From positions 25,836,288 to 25,900,287 of the forward strand of contig NC_092676.1 of the NCBI RefSeq assembly GCF_964355755.1: DNA of 64,000 nucleotides. The letters are read 5' to 3'. Shown here in pieces: positions 1 through 12,500 of this stretch (positions are counted from its first letter, which is position 1; each line of letters begins with the position of its first letter). This DNA is from Antedon mediterranea. Its lineage: Eukaryota > Echinodermata > Crinoidea > Comatulida > Antedonidae. The translations under genes were made by a program, and so were the position numbers. The notes beneath the pieces are model-generated. The model saw only the letters and a program-made list of their open reading frames with translations. It did not search any database and was not told where the DNA came from.

Positions 1-182
1 GAACTAGTTTCGTAAATATACTGCTATTATTTGTGAAAATTGATATGATTATATATGATTTAGATACAGTATTATGATTTTAAGCAAATATACAAGTATA
101 TGTATATAAATATATAAGTTTTTAACTGGGAATATACAGTACCTACAGTTTGAATTAAACAATTTGTGTCTTGTCTGTTTAG

Positions 183-3100
183 ACTGGTGTATTGAGAACA
201 AATTGTGTCGATTGTCTTGATAGAACAAATACAGCTCAGTTTGTCGCTGGAAAAATTGCACTCTCCCATCAAGTAAGTAGCTATCGATCTTCTTTTACCT
301 TCTTTCTGCAAATGGTAGGCCTACTACTTTTTAACAATATACTGTATTTTACTGGAATAAACAAATAATATTTATCATTTTTTAGCTTTTTTGTCTTGGT
401 GTTTTGGATAAAATTGACCTAGAATTTGACTCTGATATTTTAAGGTAAAATTTCTTTTATTTTTAGAAACAAATTCTTTGAAAATATGCCTAAGCATTTA
501 TTTATTGCCCCTTATAAAATATTATATGACACTTTTAAAGCCTATAGAAACTTACTACTTACTAAAGCTCTGTCTACATTATTAAACTTTATTAAACTTT
601 ATGTGACAAAAAATGTGATGTGGATACGATGATATCACTACCATATTTAAGAATATCACTACCTTTTTTGGGCACATCACATTTTTTGTAAAAACTAGTT
701 TGATAGTGTGTACAGAGCTTTACGATGTAATTTCTATTTATAGAATCTTGGAAGATATGTACGAAGATCATGGAGATACATTAGCTGTCCAATATGGTGG
801 CTCGCAACTTGTACACAGTATACGTGACTACCGTAGGCTCTCTCCTTGGACGTCGCATTCCCGAGACATCAAACAGACTATGTCAAGATATTTTAGCAAT
901 GCGTTTTCTGGTTTGTGCGAAATTCAACTTTTACTTTTTAGTAGTCTGCTAGTACAAACAAAATATTCCAAATGATTGGCTAAAACAAACCATTTCTGGC
1001 ATTTATTAAAGTATTATCTTATTTTCACAGACCATGAGAAACAGTGTGCAATAAACCTTTTTCTTGGTGTCTATCAACCAACATTGGAAAGAACAAACTT
1101 GTGGGACTTGCCTTCTGACTATTATCTGCACCACACATCCACTATGGGCCGACACAAGAAGAAACCAAACTGGTTAGTCTTTTCATCCTCTACTTCCATA
1201 ACAGTAGTTTTTTTGTATATTTGTATTTACTATATGCATATAAATCTCGAATTTTCCTAATATTGTAATTTCTTTCTGTTGAAAATAATGAAACAATACT
1301 GTCTGCAGATTGGATATAATATATATATATATATATATTATATAATAATTTTTATTTGAATAGCTACACAAATTGGCTTTCCGAGGATGTCCGTTGTGTT
1401 CTACCATTTTCTCGCGATGAAATCAGGAATTGTATACTGGAGTATCAGCGAGGTGAAATTGGTGATGGTCATGTTGATATTTACATGGACCTTTATCGTC
1501 CCTCAGAGTTCTCATCCATAGAAACACTCTTTTACAGTAATATGATACATTCCATCAGGTTAGTATATTATGTTTTAGACTTTTTAATTGCACTGCCTAC
1601 TTCTCACCAAACAAATAAACGCAAATTACTGGTGGAAAATGACAATGCTGTGTGTATCTCAGTTGCTGAATCTCAATGGATATACTGTATAAATAAAATA
1701 AAAGAACTAATTCAAAATGATAAAGTAGTGGCAGGCTTTGGGAAAACACTATTCCTTCTTCAGCATCAAGACTAATTACAGTATATAGTATATACAGTTA
1801 TAAATCTTAATTTTGATCTTATTTGAATAGGAATTTCATGCCTAAAAATGTTACCTGTCACAGTCCATTTGCAGTGAGAAACGAAGAGAGGTAAGAATCA
1901 AAATTTGAGACAAAGAAAACATCACATTATTCCATTGTTTTAAATAGAAATTTACTGAATGACCTTTGGTTTTACTCTTCTAGAACAGAGTTGATAAATC
2001 AGACAATTCCTCACAGAGTATCTGCAGGAGGAAAACCAATAGATCAGGATGTATCCTCCAGTACTGAGGACAGTTCCTCTAGTGAAGATGGCACCACAGT
2101 CTCATCAGTAGAGCAAAGGAACCACAATGATGTCAGCAGCTGTGTGTCTTTTAAGGTACAAGACGTAGTTATGTTTTTGTAAAATTTAATACTAAAATGT
2201 GGCAAGTTAGGTGCTTGACCATTTCCTGTGTGAAAGTCATCCAAATTGAGCAAAGATACTAAAATTATGTGCTATGTGTATCATTTAATGTACCAGACAC
2301 ACAGTAGTTATGTTATTGTAAAATTTAATATTAAAATGTGGTATGTTAAATGCTGACCATTTCAGGGGACGATTCAGTTGGCCCGAGCCACCATTTCACA
2401 AATTGTAATGCAAAAGGTAGAACATCAAATTACGTTCAGCACTTAATTTCACTATTAGGCACTGTCTTTTGTGTGTAAAAGTCATCCCAATTGACAATTG
2501 ACTACTTGATGTGCAGTTATCCTACCAGATTAACTACTTTTATTGACACTATCCCAGAGTCCTCAATTCCAAGTCCTGGCTTTGATTTGTTGCATGGCAA
2601 ATTACAGTCCTTCATAACATTACTTAGTTTAGAAAATGTGGGTTTAGTTTTTCCTGTGAGTGGATAGTCAACTTGCTGTTATTGATGTGTGCATTCCAAA
2701 GATCACATTTCTAGAATGATCTCCCCAGTACCATAGGAGTTAGAAAAATATAGGTCGCATGATTTCACTTTTGCAGGATTTGTTTTCAACAATGAAAGAG
2801 TCTTATGGTGTAGAAATTACAAAACCAACCCGCCACGATGAGGGTATCTATCAACGGTTTGTCCAGATAGAAATCAATGCATCTGCCAAGACAACGGAGC
2901 AGATGTCACCAACGGGCAAGTCCTTCAAACGCTGTATAAAAAGGTGTACACGCCTGTAAGTAAAACCTTATTTCTATACGATTGTCCCAGACGTATATGC
3001 GGCGCTGTAAGATGCGTGCTGGTAGTGAAGACATGATTACTTTATATTTTTTAAAATTCTAATTAATTTATTTACAAGCGCTACATGTTAGCTACCAATG

Positions 3101-3430
3101 TTAGTTAGTCTACACCATCAAACTAGTTTGACAAAAAAGTGTAATATGCCTAAATAAATATGGTAGTGACATCATCAAGTCCATATATGGGCACATCACA
3201 TTTTTTTGTAACATCAAGTTTGATAGAGCATACTGTATTCTATTCTTTTTCCCCCCAGATTACACAATAGTGCATTTTCATTGGACAGCTCATATCATGT
3301 GACACCCCCAACAGTTTCTCGTCATTCCAAAGCACTGTACGAAGAAAATGTCAAACTTGCCAGTCATGGGGTGAATCACAACAAAGATGTGGATTTATAT
3401 AAATCATATGTCCGCCAAAGACATTTATGA
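183..3430 (+). CDS. FIG4: FIG4-like phosphoinositide 5-phosphatase, 3' part (5' end outside window)
   Basis: FIG4 (SAC3) removes the 5-phosphate of PI(3,5)P2 on endolysosomal membranes, in a complex with PIKfyve and VAC14 (family knowledge). Seen here are nine exons, roughly 183-272, 386-444, 744-910, 1031-1172, 1364-1558, 1831-1890, 1984-2155, 2777-2955 and 3259-3430, about 410 residues. The first exon carries the catalytic CX5R motif intact ([16 protein letters not shown]). Later blocks match FIG4 rather than other Sac phosphatases: [37 protein letters not shown], an acidic Ser-rich stretch ([12 protein letters not shown]) and the C-terminal KSYVRQRHL. The exons splice in one frame and end in TGA at 3428-3430. 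The N-terminal Sac domain lies to the left of the window. The gene is convergent with PEX7 downstream. Two MITE copies sit in its introns. Exon borders are read by eye and may be off by a base or two. Confidence 0.94.
563..722 (-). mobile_element. MITE family A, copy 1
   Basis: Foldback element in a FIG4 intron. Termini are TAAAGCTCTGTCTACA at the left and GTACAGAGCTTTA at the right. The core has the order ACATCAC / CACTACCATATTT twice, which is the minus orientation of the family. It ends only about 20 bp before the next exon (744), so it supplies part of the sequence around that acceptor. Confidence 0.8.
3108..3236 (+). mobile_element. MITE family A, copy 2 (eroded ends)
   Basis: Lies in the last FIG4 intron. 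It shows the family core (ATATGGTAGTGACATCATC, then TCCATATATGGGCACATCAC) and the GTCTACACCATCAAACTAG left arm. The right end is decayed (TTTGATAGAGCATACTG). Confidence 0.7.
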
Positions 3431-3900
3431 TAAACTTTTATAGCAATTTACCATTTTAAATAATGAAGTAAGTGGTGCAGCTCTTCATGTGAAGGGGAAA
3501 AACCCAGTATCACTTAAGCTCTGTTTACACTATTAAACTAGTTTGACAGAGAAATTGATATGCCCAAATATGGTAGTAAGGTGATCATCATTTCCATATA
3601 TGGGCAAATCATACGTCGTCACATGTTTGATAGTATAGACAGAGCTTTAGACAGTACTTTAATTGACCATTAAAGATGTAGGCAAATATAAAATTAAATT
3701 TAGATATATATTTATTCGTAATTTATTCGTAATTTGTTATTATTGATACAACCCCCTTCCCCCTAAAATGTTCACATAATAGTATCATTATTTTCTTTGT
3801 GCTTTCAGTATAATAATTTTTGAGACTATTAAAATCCTTGGTTTCTTGAATACACAGAGCTACTAAATGTGTGTGTTAGTCAAAAACCTGGCATTATTTG
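3431..3900. other. FIG4-PEX7 convergent spacer
   Basis: This is a 470-bp tail-to-tail spacer that must hold both 3' UTRs. On the plus strand a possible ATTAAA signal lies near 3669. On the minus strand two TTTATT words near 3711-3727 (AATAAA for PEX7) lie about 180 bp past the PEX7 stop. It also holds a MITE copy at 3513-3650, which may be transcribed in the FIG4 3' UTR. No coding potential is seen. Confidence 0.6.
3513..3650 (+). mobile_element. MITE family A, copy 3
   Basis: Complete copy 80 bp past the FIG4 stop codon, with TTAAGCTCTGTTTACACTAT at the left and ATAGTATAGACAGAGCTTTA at the right. The core holds a single CCCAAATATGGTAGT block. Confidence 0.8.
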
Positions 3901-6900
3901 TTATGATGCAGTGGGCAGTAGTGATTTTGGTGTGTAAACAAACATCTTTTCATCCCATCCACAGTCTACAATCTGAAAACAAATTATAAACACAATGAGT
4001 ATAGATTAATTAATAGCCATGCCTTGCATACTGTACCCAGTGGTGTACCCTCCAATGCCTGTTTTTACCTCTGGGCACTGCTCAGGGGCCCCACAAGGCT
4101 GCGAGGCCCCTGGGTTTAGCCAGTGAGCGCTCATAGCCGTTGCGCCTCTGACTGTACCTATCATTTAAAATATTGGTTAAAGAAACTTAGCAATACAATA
4201 TCGTAACGGTTACCTGTCCAGGTTTGTGCAAGTTGAAATCTAAGCCACACACAAATTCCGTATGGTGTTCTATTACTTCTAATGGCTGCGTTTGTTTATT
4301 AAAATCCCATGTTCTTACAGTGAAGTCGTACGAACAAGACGCCACCACGCTGCCAACATGCGGTGAACACTGGTAATTGAAATAACAAACTATTATTATG
4401 TATGGTACACGCAATCACTTAGATTAAATAGCTAAGGCTAGTTTAGTCATCCAGGTCAAAGTTCATTGGCAAATATTTAGGCATACAGTATTTTACAAGT
4501 CACTTGACAGTGATCTACTCCCATTAAGCTTGGTTCCCAGTAGAACGTAACGCAAGGACGTAAACGCAACGCAAGCATTTTAACCAATGACCAGCGAAGT
4601 TATAGACAGTTAGCAATCACAAGCGAATAAGCCATCGCTTGTGATTGGTCAATTCACTTGCGTTGCGTTACGTCCTTGTGTTGCGTTGCTAGTGGGAACC
4701 ACGCTTTACTTACATATGAACAGTAAGGCGTTTGAGGAACTAGTATACCACCTATTTCTAATTAATTCTATTTGTGTCTTTCTTTTCTGTTCATTATTTT
4801 CTATGATGCATTACCTTCACTCTTCTTATTGCATATGTATGTCCCATGAGCTGGAATATTGGTTCTCTTGGTTTTCTTAAATCCCACCCTCTTACTGCAG
4901 AATCCACTGATCCAGTTACAATAATATTCTGAAAAATAGAACATTATAAAGCTCTGTATACACTATCAAACTTTATGTGACAAAAAATGTGATGTGCCCA
5001 TATATGGACATGATGATGTCATATCACTACCACCATATTTGAGCACATCAACCTTTTTTTGGTCAAACTTTATACTGTATGTTGACTGCAAGGATAAGAG
5101 TTCATACCCTGGCTGCTGGGGCTTTACTCAGGCTCAAGCTCTGTCTACACTATAAAAATAATTTGACAAAAAAGTGTGATGTGCCCAAATATGGTAGTGA
5201 TATGCTTAAATATGGTAGTGATATGACATCATGTCCATATATGGGCACATCACATTTTTGTTGTCACATAAAGTTTTATAGTGTAGACAGAGCTTTATGG
5301 CTAGTCAATTGTTATTTTGTAAACATTTTTACCTCATTGTATTTACACCAATCAGCAGTAAGAACTTCTGAATTGCACACTGGCATAACCATTCTTGCTT
5401 CAAAAGATTTTCTTGTGTCCCAGATACGAAGAGTTTTGTCACCTTCAAAAACAAATTGGGTTTAGATTATCATTATGCCATGGAGTGTTGGAACAAGTGA
5501 GCTGTTACTAGAGTTTTTTATAGTGTTTAAAAGTAATTACAAGTAAACTTTGAATTACCCGTTAATTTATTGTGTTTTACCCATTAATTTATTGGGTTTT
5601 CCCCCTTACCTGATGCTGATGCAAAACAATTTGGAATATGTGGTGACCAGAGAGCACAATAGACCACATGCTGATGACCAGAAAATGTAGATAAAGAACT
5701 TGGATGGGTTAGATCCCACTGCATTTAAGAAAAAAATATATTGTTGCATAGCCATTAAATAAATACATTGTGAAAACAGTTACTATTACTACTGTACTAA
5801 TTCCATCAAAATACAATAACTAAAGCCTTATTCTTATACGATCGTTTGATTCTTTCGCAGACGTGTAGGCAGTGTTGTAAGATGGGTAGTGGCAGTGTCA
5901 CAGACACGCCATGGATATGCCATAGTAATCAATTTATAAAGTAGAACTGTTCTATTCAGGGGATTTCCTGTGAAACAAACAACACATATGTTTTAACACC
6001 ATGGCAAACCCCTATTAAGGAGACACACCTATTAAGGGAACACTTTCATTCAAAGGTGTCCCCCTAATAGGTGTTACACTGTACTTACTAGTTTAATAGT
6101 GCCATCCCAAGATGCAGACACAATTAACTGCTCGCCTCGTGTTTGGCTCCAGTTGACTCCATAAACCTATAAAAAAAATTTGATGAAATACACTATTTTT
6201 TACTTCCCAATTTGTATATATTAAGGCAAGTAATGCAAATAGTTATTAACAAGTTAGATATTGCAACAACAAAATAATAAATAGGTACAATTGGTGATGT
6301 CATGAGGGGGCCACTTATGCATTCTAGAAATTTGGTATGAATGTTTTGGTCCTAGGCATTCTACTGCACTTACTTCCTTCTCGTGTTCTTTCAGAACTTT
6401 AATAGGACCCTATAAAAAAACACAACAAACAAATTAGCTTTTAATTGTAAACATAATTTTATATATTTAATATCTTTTCATTGAGATGATTTAAAATGAT
6501 AAGATGAGGAAAAAGTCGGCCCAACCAAGATTTGAACCCGGAACCTCCTGCTTGATATGCAGATAGGTACATATAATATAAGTTAAGTACGTACTGTTGG
6601 TTGGGCAGAATCCCACACCTGTATAGAGCCATCTCCTCCCCCAGTAACAAGCAGGTTCTCATTGGATTCGGACCATGTGACATCAAATAAACCATCGCTC
6701 CAATCAAAACTGAAACAAAATAAAAGAGTACATAAAGAAATTTCAGACTATAATCGCACACCAAATTTCACATTGGCATTAGATGTGCATAGCCAACACC
6801 TACTGTAGGTCACGTCTACCCATTAAAAATGAGCAATTTGAGCCCAATTAGTTGTTTCAAATTGGCATGAATTCAAACTCCGCAAAGTCTTTAAATTGCA

Positions 6901-7676
6901 TACAGCATACATTCTGTATGATGGATCTTGCACCCACTTTTTTGAATCTACCTTTTAAGTAGTACTCCTCCTGCTGGTGTGTCATCTATGATGAAAAGTG
7001 TTCCACATCCTGCAAAAAATACATCATAAAACTTTACATTTTTAGGCTACTCACTAAAGCTTGGTTCCCACTAGAACGTAACCAGGAACGTAACGCAAGG
7101 ACGTAAACGCAACGCAAGCGTTTTAACCAATGACAAGCGACGTTATAGACAGTTAGCAATCAGAAGCGAATAAGCCATCGCTTGTGATTGGTCAATTCAC
7201 TTGCGTTGCGTTACGTCCTTGTGTTGCGTCGCTAGTGGGAACCACGCTTTACAGTCAAACTGAAAATAGGTCACCATATGGCATAACATAACATTAACAA
7301 TTAACATTCAATTTTTTTTAATGAATTAATTTTAAATTTGTTGTGGCCTGCCTATTAAATGCACCAACCAGTGACAATTTGTTAAGCAATTAAATGAACA
7401 GCAATACAAGAAATAATGTCCTATTTTTTTTTAATGCTAGGCCTAGATTCTAGTAGGCCTGTTTAGAAGTAGGGTCTAGCCCAGCTAACTAGGCTAAGCC
7501 TTTTCAGCCGCTAGATAATGCCAATAAATGGTGTTGAGAGGCCTAACTAAGCATGGCCTACCTGCTATTCCATAATGTTGGGACGTAGCAAGGGCTATTC
7601 TTTGAGGAACATATGGTGAAAACGAAACTGCAAACCCATGTCTTTTTGCAGACCAAAACGTAGGTTGGTTTTGCAT
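3901..7676 (-). CDS. PEX7: Peroxin-7, WD40 receptor for PTS2 peroxisomal proteins
   Basis: PEX7 binds the N-terminal PTS2 signal of cytosolic cargo and delivers it to the peroxisome docking complex with a PEX5-type co-receptor. Ten exons on the minus strand run from ATG at 7676 to TAA at 3901: about 7562-7676, 6952-7009, 6594-6710, 6374-6411, 6090-6165, 5611-5719, 5333-5442, 4815-4928, 4214-4371 and 3901-3972. They give about 322 residues, the usual PEX7 length. Diagnostic blocks are [20 protein letters not shown] at the N-terminus, [51 protein letters not shown] and VDCGWDEK at the end, as in other PEX7 proteins. The start is chosen because it precedes the conserved block directly and no upstream in-frame exon is evident. 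The introns carry two tandemly placed MITE copies, a pair-forming foldback element and a SINE remnant. Confidence 0.95.
4527..4708. mobile_element. Foldback MITE family B, copy 1
   Basis: A 180-bp near-perfect palindrome in a PEX7 intron. The left arm is AGCTTGGTTCCCAGTAGAAC then GTAACGCAAGGACGTAAACG. The right arm is CGTTACGTCCTTGTGTTGCG then CTAGTGGGAACCACGCTTTA. The loop contains a further inverted pair (AGCGATGGCTTA / AAGCGAATAAGCCATCGCTT). A second copy is at 7058-7251. No coding capacity. Confidence 0.85.
4947..5080 (-). mobile_element. MITE family A, copy 4
   Basis: In a PEX7 intron, starting TAAAGCTCTGTATACACTAT with the core GTGCCCATATATGGACATGA. The right arm is degraded (GTCAAACTTTATACTGTA). 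It lies only 54 bp from copy 5, which is in the opposite orientation. Confidence 0.75.
5134..5297 (+). mobile_element. MITE family A, copy 5
   Basis: Same PEX7 intron as copy 4. Left end CAAGCTCTGTCTACACTATA, right end TAGTGTAGACAGAGCTTTAT. The core has two tandem AAATATGGTAGTGATATG blocks. It ends about 35 bp before a PEX7 exon. Confidence 0.82.
6000..6090. repeat. Remnant of a pogo/mariner-type MITE
   Basis: Text of the type CCCCTATTAAGGAGACACAC followed by AAGGTGTCCCCCTAATAGGT and GTTACACTGTA resembles the TIRs seen at 17249-17655. Only the right end (a TA-flanked CAGTGTAACACC on the minus strand) is clear. It lies next to a PEX7 exon. Confidence 0.5.
6460..6565 (-). mobile_element. tRNA-derived SINE remnant
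   Basis: On the minus strand it reads GCAGGAGGTTCCGGGTTCAA then ATCTTGGTTGGGCCGAC. The GGGTTCAAATC stretch is a pol III B box. The A-box half is missing, so this is a truncated SINE rather than a tRNA gene. It lies in a PEX7 intron. Confidence 0.55.
7058..7251. mobile_element. Foldback MITE family B, copy 2
   Basis: Second copy of the palindrome at 4527-4708, nearly identical in both arms (AGCTTGGTTCCCACTAGAAC at left, CTAGTGGGAACCACGCTTTA at right) with a short insertion after the first arm. It lies in PEX7 intron 1. The high similarity of the two copies suggests recent activity. Confidence 0.85.
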
Positions 7677-7949
7677 TATTCACTTTAAAACATGCATTGT
7701 TATTAAAAATAAACAATGCTCTTTTTCTCCTCAGTTGTGTTTTTTTCTCAGCCAAGCATGCGCCACCAACGTCGTAGCCTGCTAAAACTTTTTTATATAT
7801 GCACGTAACGTAACATCACCACGCGCGGCACGACTAGCCTAAAGAGGAGGCTAGGCTAGGTATATTTCATACATTTTCATAATACTGTATAAGACCGACA
7901 AAGTACATTATTGTGAATATAATGTGCATCATGGACTACTCTATTCCCG

Positions 7950-8100
7950 GACTAGGCCTATCCTATATAGAACTAGGCCTAGCCTAGGGCCTAGACTAGT
8001 AGGCCCTACTACTAGGCCTACCTAGGCCTAGCTTACTATAGCCTAGGCTAGGTCTAGCAGGCCCCTACTAGCTAGCTAGCCTAGCCTAGTAGCGTTGACT
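7950..8100. repeat. AGGCCT/CTAGG palindrome cluster 1
   Basis: About 150 bp made almost only of overlapping words such as TAGGCCTA, CCTAGGCC and GCTAGGCT, so either strand reads alike. The same texture recurs at 20765-20910 and 23225-23530, each time near the 5' end of a gene. It is not a strict tandem repeat, as no fixed period is visible. Confidence 0.7.
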
Positions 8101-8105
8101 AATAA

Positions 8106-9016
8106 CAGGTGGGTCTGTCACGATAAATATGGTCCGGGGCCAAAATCGGTCCGGCCGGACCAGTATTGGCTCTAAAATTGTGGCCAATAGCAGTCCGCCA
8201 CTGCCAAAATCGGTCTGGGCTTTTCTTCTGTCGATTTTAATTGAATTACTAGGCCTATGATGCTGTTTTAAGTTGTTTATGGCTAGAAAAATATCCCATG
8301 ATATATATTAGTAAGTTATCTTGTCGGATAAATACTATAAATAAATGTATTTTATCTAAAAACATGACTTAGGTGTTCACTCATATTTCGGCCTGCCACA
8401 CACTCACACGAACGGGTATGAGACGCTGATATTGCCAGCTAGATTTTATTTATGATTGAGGCCTTTTTCCTTCCTCAGCCTAATCAATATTGGATAATTG
8501 TTTTATAATAATTGTATTGAATTGATATATTGATTGATTAACCATAAATAATTAATAAATTTAATTGTTTTTAACATCATGGGGAAACGAAGATGTTAAA
8601 AAAGAACAAAATGGATTAAAAACAGGCAGAGATACATATTGTATACAAAAGGCCTAACAATTAGTACTAATTATTGATGAGTTACTACTAATAATGATAA
8701 TAACAAAAACAGGCTTAATTTATAATATTAAAATAACAAATAAAACCCCGTAGTTTTCAATATAATGTCTAATCATGGCCTTTTTTTAATGATATATATA
8801 TTATGACTCATTTTGCGCACCATATAATATTGTAAGACCGGACCATATTTGGCGGCCAAAAACAGTCCTACTGCCCGGACCGATTTTATCCAGGCCGAAC
8901 CAAATCAGTCCGGGCCAAAATTGGTCCGGCCGGACAGGTTTTGGCAGCCATAAATGGTCCCCCGGACTGATTTTGCCAGCCAAAACTGATTTTGGTGTGA
9001 CCGATCCCGTCCCACA
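8106..9016. mobile_element. Non-autonomous DNA transposon with GGTCCGG subterminal repeats (hAT-like)
   Basis: The left end reads CAGGTGGGTCTGTCACGATA. The right end, read on the minus strand, is ACTGTGGGACGGGATCGGTC. Both ends carry arrays of GGTCCGG(CC) and CCAAAATCGG-like words in opposite orientation (8130-8220 and 8838-8990) around a 600-bp AT-rich centre without a reading frame. CAG...GTGGG termini and clustered subterminal repeats are typical of hAT elements (family knowledge). No 8-bp target duplication could be confirmed. Confidence 0.6.
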
Positions 9017-9209
9017 GTACAGTAATCCGGGCTAGCAAGTACCTAATAATGGACTAGCTGGGAAGTAGGCCTAGCTAGGTAGGCCCTAGGTGGTGGTGTG
9101 GTAACTCCTCTAGTCCTACCCTATACCTTTATCTGTTCAGGTTTTTTTCTTCAAAGTTTTAGAATGTACAATGATGTAATGTGTTAATAATAGGCCTAAT
9201 AGCAAAAGG

Positions 9210-9562
9210 TTAAAGATGTATTGTCCCCCAAAACCATGAAAAATAAAGATTTTTAAAATCGGACTTTGAATAGGCCATTTTGCAGTTTTAATGAAGTTGT
9301 TCACTTCCATAAGAAAAAAAACGGGGGAAAAAAATTATTTCACCTATAAAAAGACAAAATAAACAGTTAAATTACCCAAAAACTCATTGTCTTCCAGACA
9401 ATTTGACCATTTTTTGCTTTAAATTACATTTTTCTCAGGTAAATAAATTTTTTTCAGACCCAATATTTTGTGAGAGTGAATAACTATTATGTGACATTAA
9501 AATAACATATTCAACAACAAAATTAAAAAAAATATTGTTTTAGGGGGACAATATATCTTTAA
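9210..9562. mobile_element. TTAA-ended MITE family C, copy 1
   Basis: TIRs are TTAAAGATGTATTGTCCCCC at the left and GGGGGACAATATATCTTTAA at the right. The 353-bp body is AT-rich. It ends 6 bp upstream of the ATG at 9569, so the 5' UTR of the next gene probably begins inside it or is spliced from further upstream. Related copies are at 19275-19822 (complete) and 22728-22930 (truncated). Confidence 0.85.
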
Positions 9563-9568
9563 GCAAGT

Positions 9569-12500
9569 ATGGGTAAACGAAAAAAACTCAGAGACACTGC
9601 TGTGACAGAAAAAATAGGCCTAGATCCAATCGAAGAACAGAATCGACTTCGCAGTGCAGTGTTGAAAGGTTATACATTTTTTGTTCTATATTAATAATTA
9701 AAATTGTAAAATGTCATTTTTAGATATCAAAACATAAGATAGTGATTGGCTTTTGATATTGAATTCAATTAATATTAATAATATAATTATATTGTGATAA
9801 TATGTAGATTTTAAACAGAATTAAACTTAAAATATTTTTTCTCTATTTATTTAAGTATTTAGAGCACGAGTTTCATCACCAGGTGGCGGTCCAGCCATAA
9901 TTCTACCAACCGAACAACCAGGTTAGATATTGAGTTCAACCTCTAGTCAGGGCCGTAGCCAGCATGAGACAGACGAGATGCTCACCTTGCCTAAAATTTA
10001 CTATTTTCACCACGCACACAAATTCCCCAGCACAGAATGTCGTATTTTATAATAATGATAATATTATATTTCAAGCATCTTTGCCTCGTCTGTTTTCAAC
10101 CTCTTGCTATGGCCTTGTTAGTTATGATGTGTTGTTGATAATCAATTTTTTATAAAAAATATTTCATTTTAAAATACCCATGATTTATATTTCTATGTCA
10201 AGTTTATAAGAAATGTGCTGTTTCAGGTATTGAGTCTTTAATGTTTACTATTAGTAGAAAAATCAATAGGTGATCTTCAGCTACTTCCTGATCGCGAATC
10301 CAGCGAGGATGAGATGATCATTGTTGATCACGTATGTACCAGCAGGCAGGAAACATCTAAGAAAACTTCACAAAAAGAAAAGAAAAGGAAATCAAGAGGA
10401 GAAAGGAATAAAGAAAAAGATGAAAGAAATAAAGAGAAAGATGTGAGGTATAAGAAGCATGCTCCGGTAAGTTTAAAGACACTAGACCTACAATTTTTTA
10501 TGTTTTGTAAAAATAATGCATATATATTACTTTAAAAACATTAAACCAGGTCATACCTAGTCTTGATTGTTAAATGTTTTAGAGAAACAATGCACTACCG
10601 AAGTAGCTCGCGTTGAATGTCCTCTTGTGGACAGTCTTAGGCCTAGCTAGGCTTAGTTGTTTAGGCCAAGCTGGTAAAGAGCAGTAGCGTAAGGAACATC
10701 GTACACATTATATGCTTGATGTGAATATAGATTTAATGCAAGCCTACTTGGTTTTTTTTTCTGGAGTGCCCTTTTCAAACTTGAGACTAGCAACAGAGAT
10801 TATAGTAAATAGACCCAAACTGGCTTTGCCACATAACATTTTTCCCCTTTTATGAAAAGAATGACATTCCTGTAGTGTAAAATCATGTGGAAATATACTG
10901 TATCTAGGGAAGAGTATAATTTCCATAGTGTACTTTGAAAATAGAGTTTTACTATTTGAAAATAGGTAAACAGTCAAGCAAGAGCAGAGTTCAGAAAACA
11001 TGTAAAGCGAGCTGATGAGATTGTTTCAGTAAGTATTTCTATCATTTAAAACTTTATTATTCCTTGCTGCGTTAGTAACGCTTTATCTTGGAATTGTATA
11101 ATGAGCCTGAATGCACTAATGCACACATTGATTTCTTCTTTCCCTTTTTAGTTTTCAGTTATTAAAACTTTTTCAAACAATTTACAAATCATTGTTTATA
11201 TATGTATGATTCATGTGAATAAAGTGATTGATGATCATTAATCTATATATGTATCTATATTTGTATTACCTACCTAAATAATATTCTAAACAATGATTTT
11301 TTAATTGTAAATATGATTATTATATTTCTTATATTATATTAAGTTTAATTTGTTTTTCAGAAGTCAAAATTGGGGAGGCAGAGAGCACTGCAAAGTTATT
11401 CTAGTATCACCCAAAATCGTCTAACGGTAAGGAAGAAGAAAGTTTTTAGAACATACATTTTTAAAGTTCATGTTAACGAGACAAAACGTTGTAAATATGT
11501 TTTCTTTGTGTTTTTTTTTACAGAGAAAACTTGGACTTTACAATCAAGGTAAAAAATCAGATAGAATCATCAGAGGTAAGGAATTGTGTACAGTAAACTC
11601 TCCCATTATCGGACACATTGTCTGAACACCGAAAAATTTCCCAAAACCAGAAACTTGAGGTACAAAAGGTTCCAAATTCTTTTTTTTTAACTATTAAAAA
11701 CACATTCTGAATACTAGACTTTTCAGAAAACCAGGCATATTGGGCCAGCCCAAAGGTGTCCGGTATTGGGAGAGTTGACTGTATATATAAACTTTATTTT
11801 TAATTTTTAGAATCATAATATTAATATTCGCAATGATATAATTCTTCAGTATTAGGGCCTGTGCAAGACCTGAGCAACCACAAAGAGAAGGATCAGGAGA
11901 TCTTAAAGAAAATAATTTTTTTTTAAAGAAAAAGTATGGTATGACAATCACGCAGCCCCTGATTGGTCAGTCTTGAATCTTTCAAGAAAGAAAGAAAAAA
12001 ATTCTTAATTCCGCTTATCTATAATTTTTCTATAATTTTATTTTTCTCTTCAGAACATCTGCCTGTACATGACAGTGTGTTAAAGAGGACAGAGAAAGAT
12101 CTAAGGAAAATTCTGGATAAATCAAATGATGGTATTGAATGTCCGTCAACACCACAATCTGCCCCTTCATCTGAACATCCACTTAATGTATGTGATGATA
12201 ACATGAACAATACATATTACAGCTGTCAAAGCAGTATTAGTTACTCCAGGTAACTAATTGGGCAATAGTATACAAATAATGAATGTTTATAAGTGTAATG
12301 GTACAAATAATGGCATGAAGTGAATGAAAGGTTATATTTGAAAAATATAGGAAAATAGTACTATTGAACAACCATGTAATAGTGTGTACTATTGCACGCC
12401 ATGAGACCTACAATCGTCCAATCAAATGAGAGGAATTTATTTAGGTTTTATATAATATTGAGAAAACATCTCAGGAAATTATGATGATAGTTTTAAATGG

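Larger units (their letters stand above)
7677..9568. promoter_or_regulatory. Head-to-head spacer between PEX7 and the 9569 gene
   Basis: A 1.9-kb divergent promoter region. Its contents in order are: a unique AT-rich stretch next to PEX7, a cluster of CTAGGCCTA palindromes (about 7950-8100), a hAT-like element (8106-9016), a second short palindrome cluster (9040-9110), and a TTAA-ended MITE (9210-9562) that stops 6 bp before the next gene's ATG. No TATA box can be placed with confidence for either gene. Confidence 0.55.

Noticed and set aside
5079-5465. A 128-codon plus-strand frame opposite PEX7
   Set aside because: It runs through a MITE and the antisense of a PEX7 exon; no homology or splice signals support it.
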